Source: SZUA-22 sp039714835 (GTDB taxonomy: Bacteria; Bacteroidota; Ignavibacteria; Ignavibacteriales; Melioribacteraceae). Taken from it: 37,136 nt of DNA. Below, in pieces: positions 8,757 to 16,010 of the stretch. The DNA is taken from contig JBDLIN010000008.1 of the NCBI GenBank assembly GCA_039714835.1, positions 1 to 37,136 on the forward strand, in the 5' to 3' direction. How positions within the stretch are numbered: position 1 is the first letter of the stretch; each line of letters begins with the position of its first letter. The notes below the pieces were generated by a model. It did not search any database. It had not been told where the DNA came from and saw nothing but the letters and a program-made list of their open reading frames with translations. Made by a program: the position numbers and the translations under genes.

Positions 8757-9581
8757 TTATTCTATCAAGTCATATACGAAAACTTGATTCTTTTCTTTTA
8801 TTAAAATTAAAAGATTTTTATAAATAAAAAAAGAATCCGGTGCAAATGCATTCAGATGTGTGTTTAATATTTCTTTAAATATAATTTTCTTTTTTAAAGT
8901 ATCGAATACAACTAGGTTATTTGTTATACCTTTATTCTTACTTTGTGAATGATAGTTAAATATAAGAAAATTTACGAAATGTAAAAACTCAATATTTCCA
9001 GTAATTGATAAATTTTTTATCTCAGAGTTTATTAACTCATCATTTACTGGATTAGTTGTTGTCCCGTAATAGGATTCTGGAAATTTGTAATCAGTATAAT
9101 CAATCTGAGAATCAGCAAGATCTTTTAAATTATTTATATTTGGTGGATTATTTCCAAGATCCTCGATTAATTCACCGGTTTCAACACTGAGAGTAGATAC
9201 TTTTTTCCCTTCAAATTTCTCTTGGTAAGCATAGATTTTTTTATCGAGTAAGAATAAAAATGCATACTCTTCATTTTCCCATAAAACATTCTGCGTATTT
9301 ATATCGAAAGCAAAGATTCCTTTATGACCAGGCATGTCAGGTTTTGCAAATTTATGAAATAAGATTATGTCTTTATAAATAGTTTCAATACCGAGCCAAT
9401 ATTTTTCTTCCATCTGCAGCTGAGTGAAAATCGGTTTTCCATCATTTAGGTGTAAGCAGTGAAAAAAAGCTTCTTTCTTTTCTGTATTTCTTGTTTCGAT
9501 GAATAATTTATCAGTTTCGGTCAGTTTAATCCGCCAAACTTGATTACCATCAGTGTATGAATATTTATTTTTTATTTTCAT
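8757..9581 (-). CDS. Propeller-like protein of unknown function, upstream of amrA-amrB
   Basis: 274 residues without signal peptide or membrane helix. The text alternates short beta-strand-like segments with phrases typical of repeat propellers of the PQQ/WD kind (GIFAFDINTQNVLWENEEY, STLSVETGELIEDLG, NLVVFDTLKKKIIFKE), so a beta-propeller fold is likely. It may correspond to one of the Bacteroidota DUF families with this look, but I cannot name it with certainty. It lies 14 bases upstream of amrA on the same strand and is probably coexpressed with the AMMECR1-Memo pair. No ribosome binding site stands out before its ATG. Confidence 0.65.
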   Translation of the reverse strand: MKIKNKYSYTDGNQVWRIKLTETDKLFIETRNTEKKEAFFHCLHLNDGKPIFTQLQMEEKYWLGIETIYKDIILFHKFAKPDMPGHKGIFAFDINTQNVLWENEEYAFLFLLDKKIYAYQEKFEGKKVSTLSVETGELIEDLGNNPPNINNLKDLADSQIDYTDYKFPESYYGTTTNPVNDELINSEIKNLSITGNIEFLHFVNFLIFNYHSQSKNKGITNNLVVFDTLKKKIIFKEILNTHLNAFAPDSFFIYKNLLILIKEKNQVFVYDLIE

Positions 9582-9592
9582 AGGCTTTTATT

Positions 9593-9707
9593 AGAACGCG
9601 GAATACTCTGATTTCCGCTGATAAATTAATTATTTGAATTTCTCTTTTTCTTTTATCTAAAAATCTCATCTGTGTATATCTGTTTGATCAGCGTCATCAG
9701 TGTTCTA
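9593..9707. repeat. GATCAGCG/CGCTGAT-type intergenic inverted repeat
   Basis: Left arm AGAACGCGGAATACTCTGAT then TTCCGCTGATAAA; the right arm read on the minus strand gives AGAACACTGATGACGCTGATC and ACAGATATACACAGATG. The arms share AGAAC, CTGAT and CGCTGAT in the same order, making an imperfect inverted repeat. The right arm runs directly into the TAG stop codon of the tryptophanase gene (9705-9707). It is a different family from the CTCTGTG repeats. Confidence 0.5.
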
Positions 9708-11078
9708 TTCTGTCGGTTTAAATTCCGCTGTAAAGTGTCTTAACATTGGTGCCTCATAAGTAAATTTATATCCCTTAAGTTTATCACGATTATTAAACAC
9801 TTCAATTACAACCTCTGCAACATAATCGATATGACTTTGGGTATATACACGACGTGGAATTGCAAAACGTACCAATTCCATTGGAGGAGAAACTACAATC
9901 CCTGCATCATCATATTTTCCAAACATTACGCTTCCTATTTCAACAGCTCGCACACCGCCAACAATATAAAGTTCGCAGACAATTGACTGACCCGGGAATT
10001 GGTGTGGTGGAATATTCGGTAAAAATCTTTTCGCATCAACATAAATTGCATGACCTCCGGGAGGTTCGATAATAGGCACACCGGCATTTAATAATTTATT
10101 ACCTAAGTATTCCGTACTTTTAATTCTATAGTGAAGATAATTCTCATCGAGTACTTCATCAAGTCCTTGAGCAACAGCCTCAAGATCACGACCAGCAAGT
10201 CCACCATAAGTAGGGAATCCTTCTGTAACGATAAGAAGATTTCGACATTTCATAGCAAGTTCCTCATCATTTAACGAGAGGAATCCTCCAATATTTACGA
10301 GGGCATCTTTTTTAGCACTCATTGTTGCACCATCAGCGTAGGAGAATATTTCCTGAGAGATCTCTAATATTGATTTATCTTGATAACCAGGTTCACGCTG
10401 TTTTATAAAGTAGGCATTTTCAGCGAATCTGCATGCATCAAGAAAGAGAGGAATTCCATATTCACTGCAAACCTCTTTCGCTTCACGGATATTCTGCATT
10501 GATACCGGCTGTCCACCACCTGAGTTATTAGTTATAGTGATCATAACTAAAGGAATGTTCTCTACTCCTTTTTCCATAATAAAATTCCTAAGAGCTTCAA
10601 TATCCATATTACCTTTAAAGTCGGCGCGCTGTTCAGGATGTTTTCCAACTTCAACTAAAAGATCAGTTGCTTCAGCACCGCTGAATTCTACATTTGCTCT
10701 TGTTGTATCAAAGTGTGTATTATTTGGGATAAATTTTCCTTCGCCTCCAAGAACTGTGAAAAGTATCTTTTCTGCTGCGCGTCCTTGATGAGTTGGGATT
10801 ATGTACTTATCTCCTGTTATATTTTTAACAGTTGATTCAAACCGGTAAAAACTTTTTGATCCTGCATATGATTCATCACCCTCCATAATTCCAGACCACT
10901 GCTTTGCACTCATTGCTGATGTACCACTGTCTGTTAGAAGGTCAATTATTACATCTTCTGCCTTTACTAAAAACGGATTATACCCAGCATTTTTCAGTAT
11001 CGTTTCTCTTTCTTCTTTAGTAGTGAACTTTATCGGTTCAACTGATTTAATCCTGAAAGGTTCAATTATTGTTTTCAT
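9705..11078 (-). CDS. tnaA: Tryptophanase (PLP beta-eliminating lyase)
   Basis: 457 residues, the normal length for the tryptophanase/tyrosine phenol-lyase family. It splits L-tryptophan into indole, pyruvate and ammonia with pyridoxal phosphate bound to Lys257 in MSAKKDA. The protein is as close in general look to tyrosine phenol-lyase as to E. coli TnaA, so I compared the positions that separate them, using phenol-lyase numbering: residue 124 is Asp (phenol-lyase Thr), 381 is Ile (phenol-lyase Arg) and 448 is His in LRHFTA (phenol-lyase Phe). All three are of the tryptophanase type. Upstream, GGAGAG serves as ribosome binding site. It stands apart from the amr genes (123-base gap filled by a repeat). 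A 24-codon frame overlaps its start (see findings). Confidence 0.9.
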   Translation of the reverse strand: MKTIIEPFRIKSVEPIKFTTKEERETILKNAGYNPFLVKAEDVIIDLLTDSGTSAMSAKQWSGIMEGDESYAGSKSFYRFESTVKNITGDKYIIPTHQGRAAEKILFTVLGGEGKFIPNNTHFDTTRANVEFSGAEATDLLVEVGKHPEQRADFKGNMDIEALRNFIMEKGVENIPLVMITITNNSGGGQPVSMQNIREAKEVCSEYGIPLFLDACRFAENAYFIKQREPGYQDKSILEISQEIFSYADGATMSAKKDALVNIGGFLSLNDEELAMKCRNLLIVTEGFPTYGGLAGRDLEAVAQGLDEVLDENYLHYRIKSTEYLGNKLLNAGVPIIEPPGGHAIYVDAKRFLPNIPPHQFPGQSIVCELYIVGGVRAVEIGSVMFGKYDDAGIVVSPPMELVRFAIPRRVYTQSHIDYVAEVVIEVFNNRDKLKGYKFTYEAPMLRHFTAEFKPTE

Positions 11079-11262
11079 AAATTCTCTCCAAAACTATAAC
11101 AGCAACATAATGGATTGAAATAATAATTACAAATAGATAGAAGCATCATAAATCGGAAGAAAAGAAATGAAAAATTAAATCTTCATTTTCTAATAAAGAA
11201 ATATTATTTTTAGATATGATTGTCTAAAATATTTTATATCCCAAAAATATTAGGAGATAAAA

Positions 11263-12087
11263 ATGGAAGAGTTTAATGAGCAAGAACCTACCAATGAGTC
11301 AAATTCTATTGAAGAGGAAGAAGAATTAACACACACCGATAAAATGGTTGGTGTCTTCACAGAACCCACAAACACTTTTACTGAGATATCACAATTCCCT
11401 GCAAAAACTGCTGATTGGATAGTACCGCTTTTAATATTTATTGTTTTAGTAAATCTCTCTACTATCTTGATGCAGACCAATCCGCAAATTAAATACTCAA
11501 TGGTTGAAAAGCAGATGGAAGTAGTTCAAAAAAGTCTGGACGATGCTGTAAAAAGTGGAGCAATGACTCAGGAGCAAGCTGACTCACGAAGTGAAGCAAT
11601 AAGAGAGCAATTTGAAAGTGGTGGGGCGGCGATGATGATTCCGCAAATTGTTGGTACAGTTATCGGAGTATTTATTTTCTTTTTTATTGTAAGCGGATAT
11701 TTCTTTGCCATTTCAAAGTTTGGTTTAAAAGGAACAGGAACATATAAGGATGCAATGGTTGCCTATGGTTTACCGTTATATGTTGCTATGATTCAGGTTA
11801 TATTTACTGTAATTCTTGCGATGCTTATGAATAAAATTATTACAGATACAAGTATTGTAAATTTTATTGATGTAGATAAAACTCAACTCCTTGGATTTTT
11901 AATGAGTAAAATAGATCCATTCTCAATTTGGTTTTATGCAGTTGTTGGTGTTGGTTTTGCGAAGATGTTCAAATCTGACAGCATTGGGAAATATATCGGA
12001 ATGGTCATCGGCTCATGGCTGATATTTAGTATTATATTTTTCTTTATCGGCAAAGCGGTACCAATTCTCAATTTTATGAACCAATAA
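11263..12087 (+). CDS. Yip1-family integral membrane protein
   Basis: 274 residues. An acidic N-terminal tail (residues 1-25), then the typical opening of bacterial YIP1-domain proteins (EPTNTFTEIS...PAKTADWIVP), followed by about five membrane segments: roughly 51-70, 121-148, 165-190, 212-233 and 245-266. A soluble helical loop (about 75-115, rich in E, Q and K) lies between the first two. It would sit in the inner membrane; the bacterial members have no defined role. The start is supported by AGGAGAT upstream of the ATG. It faces the DUF971 gene tail to tail, with a long stem-loop between them. Confidence 0.82.
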   Translation: MEEFNEQEPTNESNSIEEEEELTHTDKMVGVFTEPTNTFTEISQFPAKTADWIVPLLIFIVLVNLSTILMQTNPQIKYSMVEKQMEVVQKSLDDAVKSGAMTQEQADSRSEAIREQFESGGAAMMIPQIVGTVIGVFIFFFIVSGYFFAISKFGLKGTGTYKDAMVAYGLPLYVAMIQVIFTVILAMLMNKIITDTSIVNFIDVDKTQLLGFLMSKIDPFSIWFYAVVGVGFAKMFKSDSIGKYIGMVIGSWLIFSIIFFFIGKAVPILNFMNQ

Positions 12088-12095
12088 ATAACTTT

Positions 12096-12185
12096 AACCT
12101 TCAAGGATAAATTAAATAAAGGGAAAAACAGTTTAAGATAGTGGCAGAAATATTAAGAATACTTTTTCTACTATCCTTGAAGGTT
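12096..12185. terminator. 14-base inverted repeat with a 62-base loop between convergent genes
   Basis: AACCTTCAAGGATA (12096-12109) and TATCCTTGAAGGTT (12172-12185) are perfect complements. The element fills the gap between the convergent yip1-like and DUF971 genes. The loop is long and AT-rich, and no clean T-tract follows on either strand, so it is not a standard intrinsic terminator. It could work as a bidirectional 3' structure or be a small insertion with terminal inverted repeats. Confidence 0.5.
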
Positions 12186-12189
12186 ACTA

Positions 12190-12543
12190 CTAATCTTGAT
12201 TTATATTATTATCCTCTTTAAGAACATTTTTCACTTCCCAGAACTCACCCCATTTCTCAAGTAAGTTCCACGGATAAATTCCATGATCATATCCATCTTC
12301 CCATGTGATCTGAATTGCATAGCTTCCAACAACTTGAATATCAGCAATTTCATATTTGCCAGGTTTATCCGGTCCTTGAGGTGCCGGTTCGTAGTGTGTC
12401 CAAAGGATGGTCTCCCCCTTGTTGGTAGCATCCGGAGATTCGTCCCTTAAATGTTTTATGGGAATTGTATGTTCCCTTCCGTCATTCCATTTAATGGTAA
12501 GAGATTCTTGTTCGTTTTTTGTGATTTTAACAGGGCTTAACAT
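12190..12543 (-). CDS. DUF971 (GBBH-like N-terminal domain) protein
   Basis: 117 residues, essentially one DUF971 domain. The family pattern is clear: LTIKWNDGREHTIPIKHLR near the start and VGSYAIQITWEDGYDHGIYPW near the end. This small domain is found at the N-terminus of gamma-butyrobetaine hydroxylase and alone in many bacteria, sometimes next to iron-sulphur or carrier-protein genes; the standalone function is not established. Here the usual Cys of some family members after the LR segment is replaced by an ESPDATN stretch, so zinc binding is not expected. Upstream AAAAAGGAATAA contains the ribosome binding site. Confidence 0.82.
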   Translation of the reverse strand: MLSPVKITKNEQESLTIKWNDGREHTIPIKHLRDESPDATNKGETILWTHYEPAPQGPDKPGKYEIADIQVVGSYAIQITWEDGYDHGIYPWNLLEKWGEFWEVKNVLKEDNNINQD

Positions 12544-12561
12544 TTATTTATTCCTTTTTCA

Positions 12562-12603
12562 AAAGCGATTCCCGAAACGGGCAAGCAGGCGGCGAATCGC
12601 TTT
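12562..12603 (-). terminator. 10-base stem-loop between dgt and the DUF971 gene
   Basis: AAAGCGATTC (12562-12571) and GAATCGCTTT (12594-12603) are perfect complements around a 22-base GC-rich loop that itself contains CCCG-AAA-CGGG (12571-12581). On the minus strand it follows the dGTPase stop and precedes DUF971. The T-run after it is short, so it may be an inefficient terminator, an mRNA processing structure, or a structured leader for DUF971. Confidence 0.45.
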
Positions 12604-12613
12604 ACATTTTCGT

Positions 12614-13900
12614 TTAAAAAATATCAGCAATAGAGCTGTAATCTGGATCAAAGAGACGTTTATAATTAGTAAGAGCAAATGAATCAGTCATACCGGAAAG
12701 ATAATCACAAACAATACGTGCTCGTTTAGTTTTTTCTGGTTCACTTTTTAAAAGCTGATCTGTAAAATTGGGCAGCAGTTTGATTCCACTTACTTTTTCG
12801 ATATAATTTTCCTTGAATACATCAAACATCATCTCGATCATTTTATTTCCTTTAAATTCCATCTGATGAAGCTGAGGAGAATGAAATACCAGATCAGCAG
12901 CGATCTCTTTATACATTCTTACTCTATCTTTAATTGTATCGTCAATATTTAGAACATATTTATAGCGATTTGTGTGTTTATTCATAAAAGTATTACGTTC
13001 TTCTATTGAACATGCAAGTATAAACTCACCAATTTGTGAACCAAATTTAGATTTATATTTTTCCACTCTGATCCATTCTTCAATCTGTTCTAATGTTTTA
13101 ACATTTTCTTGAGATAATGAATCAGCATTATTCATTTTCCACTGTTCTAATTTTTTAATTGTTATAAATCCCCAGGAAATTGAATCAACAAGATCATTCA
13201 CTGCATATGCAGTGTCATCAGCCCAATCCATTATTTGACATTCAATGCTTTTAAATTCATTCAACTTAGCTGGATTATTTATTTCAGAAGAAAGATCTGT
13301 TTTGCCAAATACAAAGTCAATATATTCTTTTTGATAGTCGTAAATAAAGTGATTTAATGGATTTTTAAAATCAGAGTAAACAGCTTTATATTTTAAAATG
13401 GCATCAAGAAAAGCACGACTTGGTTTCATCCCTCGTCTTTTTTCTCCAATAGTATAGAAAATATCGGTCAGCAATCTGAGTGTTTGTGCATTCCCCTCAA
13501 ATCCTCCGTATGGAGCCATTAACTTATTTAAAGTCCTCTCACCCGCATGACCAAAAGGAGGATTCCCAAGATCATGGGCCAGACATGCAGACTCAACAAG
13601 GTCCTGATCAATATAATAATCGTCACTAAAAATATCATTGTGCTTCTTTGTGACAAAATTACATATCGATCTGCCAATTTGTGCAACTTCGATTGAGTGA
13701 GTTAATCTTGTTCGATAGTAATCATTTTCCCCAGGTAAAAATACTTGCGTTTTCCCTTGCAGTCTTCTAAACTCAGAAGAATGAATTAATCTATCTCGAT
13801 CGATTTGAAAAGGAGTTCTGTAATCCTCAGTTCGTTTACTCTCTGATACTCTTTCAAAATCAAACTCATTATAAAATTTATTTTTCACATCATTTCTCAA
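12614..13900 (-). CDS. dgt: dGTP triphosphohydrolase-like HD protein
   Basis: 428 residues, slightly short for Dgt (about 440-500 in many bacteria) but complete. It would cleave dGTP (or other dNTPs) to the nucleoside and triphosphate in the cytosol. The HD metal site is visible: His68 (LTHSIEV), His109-Asp110 (CLAHDLGNPPFGHAGE) and an Asp in IMDWADD (225-229). The N-terminal FRRLQGKTQVF segment is typical. The frame opens at TTG (13900-13898) because a stop lies two codons upstream; no in-frame ATG is available nearby, although GTG at codon 5 is another possibility. It lies 19 bases after the DUF192 gene on the same strand. Confidence 0.9.
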   Translation of the reverse strand: MRNDVKNKFYNEFDFERVSESKRTEDYRTPFQIDRDRLIHSSEFRRLQGKTQVFLPGENDYYRTRLTHSIEVAQIGRSICNFVTKKHNDIFSDDYYIDQDLVESACLAHDLGNPPFGHAGERTLNKLMAPYGGFEGNAQTLRLLTDIFYTIGEKRRGMKPSRAFLDAILKYKAVYSDFKNPLNHFIYDYQKEYIDFVFGKTDLSSEINNPAKLNEFKSIECQIMDWADDTAYAVNDLVDSISWGFITIKKLEQWKMNNADSLSQENVKTLEQIEEWIRVEKYKSKFGSQIGEFILACSIEERNTFMNKHTNRYKYVLNIDDTIKDRVRMYKEIAADLVFHSPQLHQMEFKGNKMIEMMFDVFKENYIEKVSGIKLLPNFTDQLLKSEPEKTKRARIVCDYLSGMTDSFALTNYKRLFDPDYSSIADIF

Positions 13901-13919
13901 AAATTATCAATGCTTTTAT

Positions 13920-14471
13920 TTAATTAGTTCTTCTCCAAATGATATTATCATCCTCGTTTATTCCCAATGAATCTGTGTATCCGGCATTTACTTCAACAAC
14001 AAATTTTGCCGGCTTTGTAGAAAGATACTGGCCTTCATCAAAAGGGATTGCATCTTTGTGGATTGTAACGATCTTATTTTTACTATTCACAAAAATTATA
14101 TCAAGTGGAATTAATGTATTTCTCATCCAGAATGATTGCATTGCTTCAATTTGAAAAATGAAGAACATTCCCTGAGTTGCTTTCATTTTATCTCGATACA
14201 TTAAGCCATCTCTCCGAGCATTATCATCTTCTGCAATTTCAATATCGATTTTGGATATATACTCGTTGTTTTGGTCAACGAAAGTAAGTTCTCCATTCTT
14301 TTTAAAATCAATTGATGTATAAGCTTTCATTGCGCTATTTTTATCTTTATTATCATTTGTGTTTAATAGGTTTGCGAAAACTAAATAAAGAATTAATCCA
14401 AAGACTAATACAATTGAAATAATCTGATATGTTTTACTTTGCTTCTTTTTTTTACCCTTTTGTTTACTCAT
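13920..14471 (-). CDS. Membrane-anchored DUF192 protein
   Basis: 183 residues from the ATG at 14471. A frame from 14486 is five codons longer, but an AAAGG site lies within those codons at the correct distance from the inner ATG. A very basic N-terminus (KQKGKKKKQSK) is followed by one membrane helix (about 15-35), so the rest is outside the cytoplasm. The DUF192 domain fills about 65-180, with the family blocks RRDGLMYRDKM, GMFFIF, SFWMRNTLIPLDIIFV and VVEVNAGY. Its function is unknown. It is the first gene of a dgt-containing pair on the minus strand and is divergent from the hydrolase at 14571. Confidence 0.85.
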   Translation of the reverse strand: MSKQKGKKKKQSKTYQIISIVLVFGLILYLVFANLLNTNDNKDKNSAMKAYTSIDFKKNGELTFVDQNNEYISKIDIEIAEDDNARRDGLMYRDKMKATQGMFFIFQIEAMQSFWMRNTLIPLDIIFVNSKNKIVTIHKDAIPFDEGQYLSTKPAKFVVEVNAGYTDSLGINEDDNIIWRRTN

Positions 14472-14570
14472 TTTAACCTTTGTCATATATTAAATTATGA
14501 TTAACTAATTCTAAAAATTAAATACTTAAATTTTAATTGTGCAATTTACAATTTTTATAAATTTGAAGTT

Positions 14571-15440
14571 ATGTCCAATATTATTAATAGAGAAAAATTA
14601 GAATTATCAGAGCCTCAACTTAAAATGATAAAAAGTGGCTGGGGAGATGATTCTGTTGATAAAACAGAGGTTGAAAAGATTACTTACAATTCTGATGGAT
14701 TGAAAGTAAAAGGTTATATCGCCTATCCAAAGGACTTGTCACAGAAATACCCATGTGTAATTTGGAACAGGGGTGGAATTGGTAATGCCGGAGCTATTGA
14801 TTCCTTCAATGCGATGGGAATGTTTGGACAATTAGCAAGCTGGGGATATGTAGTTTTTGCTTCGCAATATAGAGGTAATGATGGAGGCGAAGGATCTGAT
14901 GAATTTGGAGGGAGTGATCTTAATGATGTTCTTAACTTGATTCCTCTTGGGGATGAGATAGAGTGTGCTGATGCTTCAACATGGGGCATTGAGGGATGGA
15001 GCCGAGGTGGAATGATGACCTATCTTGCCTTAGCGAATACAGACATTTTTAAAGCTGCAATCGTAACTGGAGGAATTGCTAACTTACGGTGTAATGCTGA
15101 TGAAAGTCCATTTATGAAGAAACTTTATCAAGTTACAATGGGAAAATATGGTAGCCAAGAATTTCAGAAAAAATGTGACTCACGTTCAGTTATTAATTTT
15201 GCCGATAAATTGTCAAAAGATATTTCTCTATTAATAATGCATGGCACAAATGATAAGAGGATTCTTCCTCATGATACAATTGATTTTTCATCAAAACTAA
15301 TTGCGCATAGGATTAATTTTAGACTAGTAATGTTCGAGGGGGGAGATCATTTTCTAAAATCTCATCGAAGCGAAGTAGATAAATTAAGAAGAATGTGGTT
15401 TGATAAATATCTGAAAAATGAAGTAAATCAATTGAATTAG
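14571..15440 (+). CDS. Alpha/beta hydrolase of the prolyl oligopeptidase-like (S9) type
   Basis: 289 residues without signal peptide, so probably cytoplasmic. An alpha/beta hydrolase domain covers about 35-285, and the catalytic triad can be assigned: Ser144 in GWSRGG, Asp228 in HGTNDKR and His260 in EGGDH. There is no N-terminal propeller of classical prolyl oligopeptidases. The NRGG oxyanion-type segment is at 66-69. Family members cleave short peptides or esters; the real substrate is not evident. The gene is alone, divergent from the DUF192 gene. No clear ribosome binding site is seen, which is common in this type of genome. Confidence 0.82.
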   Translation: MSNIINREKLELSEPQLKMIKSGWGDDSVDKTEVEKITYNSDGLKVKGYIAYPKDLSQKYPCVIWNRGGIGNAGAIDSFNAMGMFGQLASWGYVVFASQYRGNDGGEGSDEFGGSDLNDVLNLIPLGDEIECADASTWGIEGWSRGGMMTYLALANTDIFKAAIVTGGIANLRCNADESPFMKKLYQVTMGKYGSQEFQKKCDSRSVINFADKLSKDISLLIMHGTNDKRILPHDTIDFSSKLIAHRINFRLVMFEGGDHFLKSHRSEVDKLRRMWFDKYLKNEVNQLN

Positions 15441-15517
15441 ATCAATTATAACTTTAACTAAAGATTAGTATATTTGTCTCGTAAATCTATCGAAGGCAGA
15501 TAAATAATATAAATGAT

Positions 15518-15946
15518 ATGAGAATAACTGAAATTCAAAGTCAACTGGTTAAAGAGTTTGAAGAACTTGAAACTTGGGAAGAGAAATATTCGAAGATCAT
15601 TAAAATTGGGAAAGAGCTTTCTCCTCTTCCAAATGAATTAAAAGTAGAAAAAAACAAAATTGATGGCTGCCAGTCTCAAGTTTGGGTTAACGCTAAGCTT
15701 GAAAATGGCAAAATGATCATAGTAGCCGACAGTGATGCTATGATTGTAAAAGGTCTGATTGCTTTACTGATAAAAGTTTATTCTGGACACGAACCAATTG
15801 AGATATTGAATACACCACCTGAATTTTTACAGAAAATTGGTATTGATAAACATCTTTCACCAACACGTAAAAATGGATTAGGGGCAATGTTAAAGCAGAT
15901 ACAATTATTTGCCTTTACATTTAATGCTCTTTCTACGACATCATAG
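15518..15946 (+). CDS. sufE: SufE-family cysteine desulfurase sulfur acceptor
   Basis: 142 residues, the normal SufE length. It accepts persulfide sulfur from a SufS-type desulfurase on Cys51, in the motif DGCQSQVW, for iron-sulphur cluster assembly. Other family marks are LPNELKVEKNKIDG and the C-terminal LSPTRKNGLGAML. No sufS, sufB or sufC gene is near, so it is detached from the usual suf cluster. A TATATTTG sequence (15469-15476) about 40 bases upstream fits the Bacteroidota-type -7 element. Confidence 0.93.
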   Translation: MRITEIQSQLVKEFEELETWEEKYSKIIKIGKELSPLPNELKVEKNKIDGCQSQVWVNAKLENGKMIIVADSDAMIVKGLIALLIKVYSGHEPIEILNTPPEFLQKIGIDKHLSPTRKNGLGAMLKQIQLFAFTFNALSTTS

Positions 15947-16010
15947 CAGTAAGAGAGCAATTTAAATTATAACTAGCAATTTAAAGAAAACATAAAGAGG
16001 TATTTAAAGA

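Noticed and set aside
11250..11480. Minus-strand frame over the start of the Yip1 gene
   Set aside because: The plus-strand frame has a good ribosome binding site, membrane helices and family motifs; this one is its shadow.
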